Shown: positions 1 through 6,512, counted from the first letter of the stretch. The stretch is DNA of 8,133 nucleotides from Rhodospirillaceae bacterium (GCA_003486725.1 DNGD01000037.1:1-8133); one strand, 5' to 3'. The notes: generated from the sequence alone by a model not told the origin. Numbers and translations: made by a program.

Positions 1-638
1 TGATCGAGTCCGCGCGTCTCACCACAATGCTGCAAAAGCCGATCCTGACAAGACCCGAATTGAGCGCCGACAACGCCATGCGTTTATTCTGGTGGGTCGA
101 TAGAGACTTGCGCCGCGCAACCTTGGAAAAATACGGGTTCGGCCCTGGCCGTCTTGAATCCGCGTTGGATAAGGCCGTTGAAGAAAAGTTGAACGCGCAT
201 ATCTTTGAAAGCAGCAACGATAGCGCCATGGAAACGCTGGCGGACTGGATGGAAGAACGTGACGCGCTTACGACCCGCTTCTTCCTGCCGATGCTGCGCA
301 TGGGTCATTATCGCTTGTTCAACGTTGTTTTGGGCCGCCTGAATCAGCTGGAGCTGAGCCTTGTTGACGTCATCACGGAAAAAGCCGGTGGCCGGATGAT
401 GGTTGCCTTGTGCCGCTCGCTGAACATCGACAAGGGCAGCTTTATCTCGATCTATTTGCTGTCCAGAGGGGGCCGCCGCGACGAACAGGTCGTCAACCCG
501 CGCGAGTTGAGCGTGACGATGGAAGCGTTTGATCGTTTAAGTCCCGTTGTCGCCGAAGTCATGGTGCAAAGCTGGCGCGCCGACCCCAGCGATGTTTACA
601 AGCGCGTCGAAATGCCGCTGGAATCTCTTGAAGCTTAA
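1..638 (+). CDS. DUF2336-like protein, C-terminal part (5' end outside window)
   Basis: The reading frame is open to the left edge: codons from base 3 read IESARLTT before the first ATG at 27, so that ATG is probably internal and the gene starts before the window. About 211 residues are visible, ending at TAA 636-638. The protein is predicted all-helical and soluble, with no membrane segment or signal peptide in the visible part. Stretches such as HYRLFNVVLGRLNQLELSLV followed by an 'R.MVALCRSLNIDKGSF' helix resemble the helical repeats of DUF2336 (PF10098), a family of unknown function I know mainly from alphaproteobacteria. The family assignment is from memory of its style and is moderately firm; no biochemical role can be assigned. 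The gene converges on mrdA with only 11 bp between the two stop codons, leaving no room for a separate terminator. Confidence 0.7.
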   Translation, partial: IESARLTTMLQKPILTRPELSADNAMRLFWWVDRDLRRATLEKYGFGPGRLESALDKAVEEKLNAHIFESSNDSAMETLADWMEERDALTTRFFLPMLRMGHYRLFNVVLGRLNQLELSLVDVITEKAGGRMMVALCRSLNIDKGSFISIYLLSRGGRRDEQVVNPRELSVTMEAFDRLSPVVAEVMVQSWRADPSDVYKRVEMPLESLEA

Positions 639-649
639 GCTGATCTTCT

Positions 650-2479
650 CTAAACGCCTGCCGGATTAATCTGTTGGCATGCCAAGAGGATGTCGCGCGC
701 AATCGGCGCCGCAACATGCGCTCCGCTTCCACCGTGCTCGACCACCACAGAAACCGCATAACGTGGATTACTCGTCGGCGCATACGCGACAAAAAGGGCG
801 TGATCACGCTCTTTCCACGGCAAAGCCTCATTTGAAATAACGCCATCGGCGCGCTCTGCCGTACTGATGCGACGCACCTGCGCCGTACCCGTTTTTCCGG
901 CCATCGCCATCGTCTCATCCATAATCCGTGCGCTATGCGCTGTGCCAATCGGCTGATTGACGACAGCCGAAAGAGCATCCATGACAATGGACAAATGCTT
1001 GGGATCAAGCCCCAGCGGCACCGGCGGCGGCCTTGAAATCAGTTGTTCCCCCTGCCCGCGCACAATGTGCGGCGTAATGGCAAGCCCACCATTTGCAATC
1101 CGCGCCGCCATAATGGCCAGCTGCATGGGGGACGTCAGAACATAGCCCTGCCCGATGGCGGTAATCAGTGTTTCACCTTGTTGCCAGTTGTCGCCCCGCG
1201 TCGCCACTTTCCACGCGCGTGAAGGGATCAGGCCTGGGCGTTCATGCGGGAAATCGATCAGTGTTTTCTGACCCAAGCCAAGCCGCTTGGCCATCGCATG
1301 CAAGCGATCGATACCAATCCTTTTTCCCATTTCATAGAAATAAGAGTCGCACGAACCCGCCATCGCCTGCACAAAATTGACAGGGCCATGCCCACCCTTT
1401 TTCCAACAATGAAAGCGGTGTTTGCCCAAATCCACATGCCCCGAACAATATACAGGTTCCTTCGGATTGAGAATCCCCGAATCCAACCCCGCCAGCGCTG
1501 TGACGATTTTAAAGACGGATCCGGGTGCATAAACGCCATCCAGCGCTTTGTTCAGCAACGGCACATGTTCATCATTATTCAACGCGTCCCAGTCCTGCTG
1601 GCTGATCCCATAGGTAAAGAGGTTCGGATCAAAACCGGGATAAGAGACCAGCGAATATACCGCGCCTGTATAAATATCCAGCACGACGACAGCGGCGCTT
1701 TCTTCTTGCTCCAGACGTTTTTGAACAATTTGCTGGAGCCCCATATCAATCGTGAGAACGAGATCTTTTCCGGGAACGGGTTCATTGCGCGCCAACTCGC
1801 GCACCACACGCCCACGCGCGTTCATCTCAAGCTGGACATTTCCCGGCTCGCCGCGCAGGACAAGGTCATAATGACGCTCGATCGCGCTTTTACCGATACG
1901 GAAGCCCGGCATATTCAAACTGGAGCGACCTGAGTCTTTATCGCTTTGCGAGACCGCGCCCACATATCCGACAACGTGCGCCGTCATCCCCGTGTAGGGA
2001 TAGGTGCGCACCTCCCCCACTTCGATATCTGTGCCCGTCAAATTGGGCAAGTTCAACGAAATCGCGGAGACTTGCTCCCATGTCAGATTGTCACGCACCA
2101 TCACGGCGTTTAGCCCGCCAAGGTTCTTGAAATCGCGATCGATTCTTTTACGGTCTGCTTCCGTCAAGCCAACAAAGGGTGCCACTTTATCGAGAGTCTC
2201 GGTGAGGCTCTTCACCTGCTCCGGCAGCAAGACAAGCCTGTAGTTCTGTTGGTTGACGGCCAGAATCTGACCCGTGCGATCAAAGATCTGTCCGCGCTGT
2301 GGCGGGATGAGCCTCAGGTTAATGCGATTATCTTCCGCAAGCGTACTGAATTTCGCCTTTTGCAAAACCTGAAGATAATACAAGCGGCCAAGGATCAACG
2401 AGAACAAGCCAGCCTGCGCCGCACCGATCAGAACGGCACGTCTTGTAAACAGTCTGGCTCTTTCCGTATCGCGGCTCAT
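650..2479 (-). CDS. mrdA: Penicillin-binding protein 2 (elongasome transpeptidase)
   Basis: This is a class B penicillin-binding protein, a D,D-transpeptidase that cross-links peptidoglycan in the periplasm during lateral wall growth, with RodA as its usual glycosyltransferase partner. The 609 residues are near the normal length for PBP2. A short basic N-terminus is followed by one membrane anchor (about residues 14-36). The dimerisation/pedestal region follows, including the 'PPQRGQIFDRTG' motif at 59-70. The transpeptidase domain carries all three active-site motifs: SVFK (S321 nucleophile, K324), SCD (376-378) and KTG (529-531). The ATG at 2479 lies 9 bp after the mreD stop, and an AAGGA about 12 nt upstream, inside the end of mreD, can serve as ribosome binding site. 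It is the last gene of the visible mreC-mreD-mrdA operon. No rodA follows; the next gene runs the opposite way. The family call is firm. Confidence 0.96.
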   Translation of the reverse strand: MSRDTERARLFTRRAVLIGAAQAGLFSLILGRLYYLQVLQKAKFSTLAEDNRINLRLIPPQRGQIFDRTGQILAVNQQNYRLVLLPEQVKSLTETLDKVAPFVGLTEADRKRIDRDFKNLGGLNAVMVRDNLTWEQVSAISLNLPNLTGTDIEVGEVRTYPYTGMTAHVVGYVGAVSQSDKDSGRSSLNMPGFRIGKSAIERHYDLVLRGEPGNVQLEMNARGRVVRELARNEPVPGKDLVLTIDMGLQQIVQKRLEQEESAAVVVLDIYTGAVYSLVSYPGFDPNLFTYGISQQDWDALNNDEHVPLLNKALDGVYAPGSVFKIVTALAGLDSGILNPKEPVYCSGHVDLGKHRFHCWKKGGHGPVNFVQAMAGSCDSYFYEMGKRIGIDRLHAMAKRLGLGQKTLIDFPHERPGLIPSRAWKVATRGDNWQQGETLITAIGQGYVLTSPMQLAIMAARIANGGLAITPHIVRGQGEQLISRPPPVPLGLDPKHLSIVMDALSAVVNQPIGTAHSARIMDETMAMAGKTGTAQVRRISTAERADGVISNEALPWKERDHALFVAYAPTSNPRYAVSVVVEHGGSGAHVAAPIARDILLACQQINPAGV

Positions 2480-2488
2480 GGGGTGGCT

Positions 2489-3004
2489 TTATCCTTGACT
2501 AAGAAAGGCGCGTTGCAAGCGCATCAACACCCATGCCGGCAGGGGAAACAGCGCAACAGTGAGGAGATATTGCAACAAAACCGGCTGCAGCGATAGCATT
2601 TGATCACGATAAAGCGACAGCGCCACCCATTGAACCGCAACAGTCAGTAAAGCGGTAAGGGCAAACCCCGTCCAGATCACAAGGAACATCTGACCCACAA
2701 AGATGCGGCGCTGCGTAAAGATCAGCTGATAAAGGCACAAATAAATCGCCGCGGAAAGACCAAGCGGCATCATATGAAGCGCATCGTTAAGCAGGCCTAG
2801 GGCAAAAACAAAAATCGGCTGAAACAAATCGGGGCGATAAATCGACCAGTAATAAACCGCAACCAACCCGAACATGGGCGCGATACCACCGATATACGGT
2901 AACGGCAGAACGAGAACGCCAGCAAAAATAAAGAGAACGGCTGTTGCAAGAGGCAACGCGTTGCAAAGAGCTTGTCCATGCCGATGAAGAGAATCGCGGG
3001 TCAT
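2489..3004 (-). CDS. mreD: Rod shape-determining protein MreD
   Basis: MreD is an inner-membrane subunit of the Rod/elongasome complex, bridging MreC with the cytoplasmic and membrane parts of the machine. The 171-residue protein is very hydrophobic, with about five membrane segments (roughly 17-35, 41-53, 62-78, 82-96 and 105-130, plus a C-terminal one near 141-160). It shows the family's typical pattern: YWSIYRPDL (52-60) followed by a 'FALGLLNDALHMMPLG' stretch (67-82) with the conserved acidic residue after GLL. Its ATG abuts the mreC stop directly (TAAATG on the minus strand), so translation is very likely coupled to mreC. mrdA begins 9 bp after its stop. MreD sequences diverge strongly, so the call rests on the motif, topology and gene order together. 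Confidence 0.93.
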   Translation of the reverse strand: MTRDSLHRHGQALCNALPLATAVLFIFAGVLVLPLPYIGGIAPMFGLVAVYYWSIYRPDLFQPIFVFALGLLNDALHMMPLGLSAAIYLCLYQLIFTQRRIFVGQMFLVIWTGFALTALLTVAVQWVALSLYRDQMLSLQPVLLQYLLTVALFPLPAWVLMRLQRAFLSQG

Positions 3005-3901
3005 TTAGCGCGGAGACTTCGCAGCCTGTATCTTCGCTGCGATGGGGTTGAAGGCACCGCCCGCAAGATTGAAATCAATCAAACGAATCTGGTTCATCCT
3101 CCCCATAGAGGCCATCGGCGTCACTTCAAACGCGCCATTCTCGTGCGCAGTCACAACGCCCACAGGGACGTTCGGCGGGAAAATACCGCCATGCCCAGAG
3201 GTCATAACGCGTGTGCCAATTCTCACGTCGGATTCTTGCGGAAGATAAAGAAGCTTGGGGCGGGCGGTGTTATCGCCTGACAGAATGGCATGCTCGCCGG
3301 TCCCCATCAAAACGACAGGAAGACGTGAGCTCATATCCGTAATCAGCAAAACGCGCGAGGTCCAGTCACCGACTTCGACCACGCGGCCAATCAGCGCCTC
3401 GCCAGCCATGGCGGCCATGCCTTCGCGTACGCCGTCAACAGAACCAGCCGTGATAATCAAAGAACGGAGAAAGCCGCCACCCGTATCGGCAATCACCCGC
3501 GCCGTGACAAAAGCCAGCGACGGCTCCGGCTTATAGTTCAGCAAGGCGCGGAGTTCTTTATTTTCGTTTTCCAAAGCCAGCGCCGCATTCTGCCAGCGTA
3601 CAAGCGCGGCATTCTCGGTGCGAAGGCGGGCATTTTCTTCGAGAAGGCTGCGGTAAGACTGCACCCGCGCCGTCATCGTGTCGACCATAGCCAAAGGCCG
3701 CGCCACGACATCTAGAACGGGGGAAACGGTGTCGACAAAGCGCGCACGCGCGCGATCCATCACGGCGGGCCGTGTGTGCCCCAACACCAAAAGTCCCAAG
3801 GAAAGGGTAAAGAAAAGAGCAAACGAGAACCGGTGCAGCACCACCCGCCATGATAGCGCGGTTGCGTAAACCCACTCCGAGCGACGCTTATGTACCAGCA
3901 T
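3005..3901 (-). CDS. mreC: Rod shape-determining protein MreC
   Basis: MreC is a bitopic inner-membrane protein whose periplasmic part organises and activates PBP2 in the elongasome. The 298 residues show the expected order: a basic cytoplasmic N-terminus, one membrane helix (about 24-42), a coiled coil (about 75-122, rich in E, N, L and R), then the beta-rich core. The core includes the family-typical ARVIAD (134-139), a 'G.L.GRV.EV' turn at 168-177, and LLITDMSSRLPV (185-196). The C-terminal domain ends in a short basic tail. The start at 3901 has a purine-rich GGGAAG/GAAAG stretch about 4-10 nt upstream. It is the first gene of the visible mreC-mreD-mrdA operon. mreB, the usual upstream partner, is absent; a ThyX-like gene lies upstream instead, separated by 94 bp and a hairpin. 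Confidence 0.95.
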   Translation of the reverse strand: MLVHKRRSEWVYATALSWRVVLHRFSFALFFTLSLGLLVLGHTRPAVMDRARARFVDTVSPVLDVVARPLAMVDTMTARVQSYRSLLEENARLRTENAALVRWQNAALALENENKELRALLNYKPEPSLAFVTARVIADTGGGFLRSLIITAGSVDGVREGMAAMAGEALIGRVVEVGDWTSRVLLITDMSSRLPVVLMGTGEHAILSGDNTARPKLLYLPQESDVRIGTRVMTSGHGGIFPPNVPVGVVTAHENGAFEVTPMASMGRMNQIRLIDFNLAGGAFNPIAAKIQAAKSPR

Positions 3902-3960
3902 CTACTTTCTTCCCACGTCTTAACATTCACCAAACGCGGGCAGCGTAATAGAATTACTGG

Positions 3961-3980
3961 AAAAAACCAACTGGTTTTTT
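3961..3980 (-). terminator. A/T-rich hairpin after the ThyX-like gene
   Basis: The arms AAAAAACC (3961-3968) and GGTTTTTT (3973-3980) are perfect reverse complements around a 4-nt loop. Read on the minus strand, the right-hand arm ends in a run of six T, as in an intrinsic terminator, and it lies 15 bp past the stop of the ThyX-like gene and before mreC. The stem has only two G-C pairs, so it may be a weak terminator or only an attenuator that lets some transcription into mreCD-mrdA. It is symmetrical and could work in both directions. Confidence 0.5.
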
Positions 3981-3995
3981 ACAGATTCGCGGATT

Positions 3996-5396
3996 TTATC
4001 CGGCCTTTAGCCCAATCGTCTGTTCACCACGTTTAGCCGTCCAGTTGTCAAGGTCATGATCGCCGTGAAGCGCTATGCCCGACACATCGGCGGCCAGAAC
4101 ATCCAACATCTTTTGGGCAATAGGTCGCAGCGAGCCATGCACCGTTTTTCCCGAGCGCAACTCGCCCACATAGACCGTTTCGGGGAGCGAATAAGCCACA
4201 TGAACCAGCGCCATGGTGCCCATCGGGTAAAGATACTGGTTTTTGTAGGGCGTTGTCTCCACGCCCTGCCCCGCTAGAGCGTCAATCGCGTCAAACTGGG
4301 TCTTAATCGCCTGCAAGAGGGCGAGATAATCCACCTCGCCCAGAAGAGTTTCAAACTCGGCCAGATACCAAGGATGAAGGCCATAACGTCCATCCAAAAG
4401 CGGGATTTGGCACACGCCGTTACGGTGGCGTTGAATATCACGGAAAGAGCCGTAATCCAGCAGGAACATGAAATTGTATTTACCATAGGACTCAAGCCGC
4501 CACGGCACCGCTGCCCCCTGCGGGCGAGAAGTCAGCACCTCCATTTCATGCGCGCGCAGACCCTCTAAATCGATTCCCTCACGGCGGACGATCAATTCCC
4601 CACGATCAAGAAGGCTTCGCTCATCGTTTGTTAGATCAAAACGAGCCTTGATATCCTCGGGCGATTGGTAATGGGTACGCACCGCATTTTTCTGGGCAAA
4701 GGCATCGCGCGGCGCGGTGGCGCTGGTGTCCATATCATCGGCACGGAAACTGTTCGGATACTTCTCGCGCAACGCCAGAAACAGGCTCTGCGCCACGTCC
4801 CTTACTTCCTGCAACGGATGGAACTTCAGGCGGCGCAGATTATCGCGCGCCTGACGCAGCGAGGTACTCCAGCTGAGGAGCGTCGTTGTACCGAGAGGCA
4901 GAAGGCTGCGCGCAATATCGAAGCCGCGCGCGTTCAGCGTATTGTGCCAGATTTTCTCGTTCTTGTATTCGGTCGGGTCAAACGGATGTTGCTTTTCCAG
5001 CCCCACGATCAGCTTGGCGAGCGTGTCGTTGTATATCTCTTTCCAACGGTTTTGGATCGCTGTGCTGGCGGCATGATTGTATGGATCGATCACAGCCTGT
5101 TTTGAATAATCCAGATAGCGCGTCGATGCTTCTTGCCCGTTATAGAGCGGATTTTCCTGCACCGCCTTGGCAACCATCATCGAGACTTGCTCGATAAAGC
5201 ATGTCGTCTGGCCGCAATCACCGATCGAGGCGTGGCCGTAACCGACGTAATACTGATCCATAAACTTGCCGCTGCCAGCGGCTTCCAGTTTTTCCATATG
5301 CGTCACGACAGAGGCGGGAGAGCGTGAGTAAAGCGCCTGCAACATCGCCATGTCTTCGGGGTGGCGGTCATCTACAACAAAAATATCATGCATCAT
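3996..5396 (-). CDS. Tandem ThyX-like (FAD-dependent thymidylate synthase family) protein
   Basis: The 466-residue protein is about twice the length of canonical ThyX (roughly 210-270) and appears to hold two ThyX-like halves. The N-terminal half has YGHASIGD (53-60), QEASTRYLDYS (88-98) and a segment at 158-207 (ARGFDIARSLLPLGTT, then 'LRQARDNLRRLKFHPLQEVRDVA') like the ThyX core helices. The C-terminal half has RHRNGVCQ (323-330), RYGLHPWY (337-344), a QYLYPMG element (387-393) and ELRSGKTVHGSLR (412-424). Canonical ThyX binds FAD and dUMP through RHRxxSxNExSxRY; here RHR is only in the second half and the E-S-x-R-Y end only in the first. It probably binds FAD and nucleotide, but thymidylate synthase activity is unproven. 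I chose ATG 5396 because AAAGG sits 8 nt upstream; an in-frame ATG at 5459 would add 21 unconvincing residues. The gene is divergent from ssrA. Confidence 0.82.
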   Translation of the reverse strand: MMHDIFVVDDRHPEDMAMLQALYSRSPASVVTHMEKLEAAGSGKFMDQYYVGYGHASIGDCGQTTCFIEQVSMMVAKAVQENPLYNGQEASTRYLDYSKQAVIDPYNHAASTAIQNRWKEIYNDTLAKLIVGLEKQHPFDPTEYKNEKIWHNTLNARGFDIARSLLPLGTTTLLSWSTSLRQARDNLRRLKFHPLQEVRDVAQSLFLALREKYPNSFRADDMDTSATAPRDAFAQKNAVRTHYQSPEDIKARFDLTNDERSLLDRGELIVRREGIDLEGLRAHEMEVLTSRPQGAAVPWRLESYGKYNFMFLLDYGSFRDIQRHRNGVCQIPLLDGRYGLHPWYLAEFETLLGEVDYLALLQAIKTQFDAIDALAGQGVETTPYKNQYLYPMGTMALVHVAYSLPETVYVGELRSGKTVHGSLRPIAQKMLDVLAADVSGIALHGDHDLDNWTAKRGEQTIGLKAG

Positions 5397-5529
5397 GGAA
5401 TCAGCCTTTCTTCTATGATTATGGAGGCAAAGAACGCCACGAACGCCCACATAGATCAAGCAATAAAGAGTTAAAGCCCACTGTTTTTTATAACGAAACG
5501 AACTCTAACCTTTTTTCCGCCTTTTTTTG

Positions 5530-5538
5530 TGGTATAAG
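5530..5538 (+). promoter_or_regulatory. Probable extended -10 promoter of ssrA
   Basis: TG (5530-5531), one base, then TATAAG (5533-5538) form an extended -10 element just upstream of the tmRNA acceptor piece. No good -35 hexamer is visible 16-18 bp upstream, where a T-rich run lies, which fits an extended -10 promoter. Transcription would start near 5544-5546, at the foot of the first hairpin of the RNA. Confidence 0.45.
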
Positions 5539-5543
5539 GAGGC

Positions 5544-5625
5544 GTCGGTGCAAACCGACTATGGTGATAAACGCTTTGTGGAATAGACGCTGCGGACCCG
5601 GGGGCGGTACCCGGCGCCTCCACCA
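5544..5625 (+). other. tmRNA acceptor piece
   Basis: This is the separately processed acceptor RNA of about 82 nt. It begins with a hairpin, GTCGGT (5544-5549) and ACCGAC (5554-5559), closed by a GCAA tetraloop of the GNRA class. It then supplies the 3' strands of P2 and ends in the T arm, acceptor strand, discriminator A (5622) and an encoded CCA (5623-5625). The T arm pairs CCGGG (5598-5602) with CCCGG (5610-5614) around the 7-nt loop GGCGGTA. That loop lacks the usual TTCRA, which I recall as normal for alphaproteobacterial tmRNA. The 5' boundary is inferred from the promoter. Confidence 0.85.
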
Positions 5626-5662
5626 TTTTCCTTCCAATCTTTTGGGGGGATGAGCAAAGCAG

Positions 5663-5758
5663 ACTGTGGCGAAAAACGTTATTTTTCGAGACCCGGAGCG
5701 CAGCGTACTTGCGTACGTGAGCACCGGAAGCGAGAAAAAGGACGTTTTGCAGCCCAGT
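5663..5758 (+). repeat. Long palindromic hairpin in the excised segment of ssrA
   Basis: The segment between the CCA of the acceptor piece and the start of the coding piece (5626-5774) is removed during maturation. Within it, 96 nt fold into one long stem. ACTG-GGC (5663-5670, one bulge) pairs with GCC-CAGT (5752-5758), AAAACGT (5673-5679) with ACGTTTT (5742-5748), and TTTTTC (5682-5687) with GAAAAA (5734-5739). CCGG (5693-5696) pairs with CCGG (5724-5727), and CGTAC (5704-5708) with GTACG (5713-5717) around a TTGC loop. The inner part, about 5687-5734, resembles short palindromic units I have seen scattered in alphaproteobacterial intergenic DNA, so it may be an inserted repeat. The hairpin itself is seen directly; repeat status cannot be tested within one window. 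Confidence 0.65.
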
Positions 5759-5774
5759 ATGCAAAGCGAATTAT

Positions 5775-5977
5775 GGGGGCGAAATAGGATCGACGCGCGT
5801 AGTAAAGACAGAGTTTTTGCCCGGCATGATACCGCCGTTATCGGGTCATTTTGACAAATGCCAACGACAATGTTGACATGAGTGCAGTAGCTGTTGCTGC
5901 CTAACCTCCGCTTTGCGGAATTAGGGTAGTTTGTTACTCACGCGGTTAGGGGGGCCCCGGGCAACAGAATGCCCCCC
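5775..5977 (+). other. tmRNA coding (mRNA-like) piece
   Basis: This is the second mature RNA, about 203 nt, carrying the 5' half of the tRNA-like domain, pk1 and the tag reading frame. After the tag, a P5-like hairpin, TCCGC (5907-5911) and GCGGA (5915-5919) with a CTAA/TTAG extension (5901-5904 with 5921-5924), contains the tag stop codon, as in other tmRNAs. The 3' end is placed at the end of the GC-rich stem at 5949-5977 and is uncertain by several bases. Confidence 0.8.
5860..5904 (+). other. tmRNA tag peptide reading frame (ANDNVDMSAVAVAA)
   Basis: Starting from a GCC resume codon at 5860, the frame reads ANDNVDMSAVAVAA and stops at TAA 5902-5904. With the alanine carried by tmRNA itself the tag is AANDNVDMSAVAVAA. 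The AANDN start and hydrophobic AVAA end match known alpha tags; from memory the Caulobacter tag is AANDNFAEEFAVAA. The AA end is the part recognised by ClpX and the N-terminal AANDN is the part recognised by SspB. The middle VDMSAV differs from the more usual acidic FAEEF. Confidence 0.9.
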
Positions 5978-5983
5978 ACTTTT
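5949..5983 (+). terminator. GC-rich stem and T run at the 3' end of ssrA
   Basis: GGGGGGC (5949-5955) and GCCCCCC (5971-5977) form a 7-bp all-GC stem around a 15-nt loop that includes GGGCAACAGAA, a segment that looks conserved in alpha tmRNA. The stem is followed by AC and TTTT (5980-5983). It can serve both as the 3' structure of the coding piece and as the intrinsic terminator. sspB begins 37 bp later, so read-through remains possible. Confidence 0.6.
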
Positions 5984-6020
5984 AGGTACTGTCCACTTTT
6001 GTTTGTTTCTGGTGTTTCCT

Positions 6021-6494
6021 ATGGCAACCGATCATATCCGCTACGATACCCTTATCGAAAACGCACTGCGCACCGTGGTGCATCAGGCGATGAGCAAGGT
6101 TGTTCAAACCGGATTACCTGATGAACATCATTTCTATATTTCTTTTCTGACGCACTTTCCGGGCGTTGATATCCCCGATTATCTGCGCGAGAAATATCCC
6201 GAAGAAATGACCATCGTTCTTCAGCACCAGTTTTTCGGTCTGACGATCACGGATGACACCTTCAGCGTGCTGCTCAGCTTCAATAACGTGCGCGAGCGTC
6301 TGACGATTCCCTTTACCGCCGTGACAACTTTTGCCGATCCGTCGGTGAACTTCGCGTTGCAGTTCCAAAACATCCCTCTTTCGGAAGACGACGAAACACC
6401 GTCAGACAGTAATAGTGAAGACGATTCGCCAGCCGGATCCGCTGAAACAAAACGCGGCGAAGTCATCTCTCTTGACAAATTCCGCAAAAAATAG
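6021..6494 (+). CDS. sspB: SspB-family ClpXP adaptor (alpha type)
   Basis: SspB tethers ssrA-tagged proteins to ClpX so that ClpXP degrades them faster. The 157 residues have the two-part layout of the family. A folded substrate-binding domain (about 5-118) includes the conserved YPEEMTIVLQHQF (59-71), LSFNNVRERLTIPF (85-98) and FADPSVNFALQF (104-115). A disordered acidic and serine-rich linker follows (about 121-145), and a basic tail GEVISLDKFRKK (146-157) corresponds to the ClpX-binding module of alpha SspB. I chose ATG 6021 because the encoded start MATDHIRYDTLI matches the family; an upstream in-frame ATG at 5931 would lie inside the tmRNA. No strong Shine-Dalgarno precedes it. Its position directly after ssrA, whose tag it reads, is strong functional context. 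Confidence 0.94.
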   Translation: MATDHIRYDTLIENALRTVVHQAMSKVVQTGLPDEHHFYISFLTHFPGVDIPDYLREKYPEEMTIVLQHQFFGLTITDDTFSVLLSFNNVRERLTIPFTAVTTFADPSVNFALQFQNIPLSEDDETPSDSNSEDDSPAGSAETKRGEVISLDKFRKK

Positions 6495-6500
6495 AAATAT
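6472..6500 (+). promoter_or_regulatory. Candidate promoter at the end of sspB, for the rpsU leader
   Basis: A perfect -35 consensus TTGACA (6472-6477) lies in the last codons of sspB. With the ideal 17-bp spacing it faces AAATAT (6495-6500), a weak -10, in a very AT-rich stretch. A start near 6507 would fall just before the first stem of the structured RNA at 6513. An alternative -10, TACAAT (6502-6507), is better in sequence but lies 24 bp from TTGACA. Confidence 0.4.
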
Positions 6501-6512
6501 TTACAATATAAA

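Larger units (their letters stand above)
5544..5983 (+). ncRNA. ssrA: Two-piece (circularly permuted) tmRNA, alphaproteobacterial type
   Basis: tmRNA rescues ribosomes stalled on broken mRNA: charged with alanine, it enters the A site and then supplies a short reading frame encoding a degradation tag. The gene is permuted. The 3' acceptor piece ending in CCA (5625) comes first, a 149-nt segment follows, and the 5' coding piece starts at 5775. The mature ends pair as an acceptor stem: GGGGGCG (5775-5781) with CGCCTCC (5615-5621). This includes a G5777-U5619 wobble at the third pair, the identity element for alanyl-tRNA synthetase. P2 is supported by CGCGCGT (5794-5800) with ACGC-T-GCG (5587-5594) and ACAGAG (5808-5813) with CTTTGT (5574-5579). 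A pk1-like stem pairs 5820-5823 with 5842-5845. The coding piece opens GGGGGCGAAATAGGATCGAC, close to other alpha tmRNAs. The exact outer ends are inferred. Confidence 0.95.

Noticed and set aside
1244..1933. A 229-codon plus-strand frame inside mrdA.
   Set aside because: It is antisense to a PBP2 gene with all three catalytic motifs intact, and its translation has no recognisable features.
5397..5459. A 21-codon N-terminal extension of the ThyX-like protein from ATG 5459.
   Set aside because: The ATG at 5396 has an AAAGG at good spacing and gives a sensible N-terminus; the extension is basic and does not look like the family.
5538..5625. A stand-alone unusual tRNA closed by GGAGGCG and CGCCTCC.
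   Set aside because: There are no D or anticodon arms of tRNA type, and the acceptor strand has a better-supported partner at 5775-5781 with the alanine wobble pair, which makes this the tmRNA acceptor piece.
5666..5854. A 62-codon frame through the ssrA spacer into the coding piece.
   Set aside because: It runs through the palindromic hairpin and the structured tmRNA; it is a by-product of the repeat, not a gene.
5931..6020. An upstream in-frame ATG that would extend SspB by 30 residues.
   Set aside because: The extension lies in the 3' part of tmRNA and its terminator, and the SspB family begins at the MATDHIRYD methionine.
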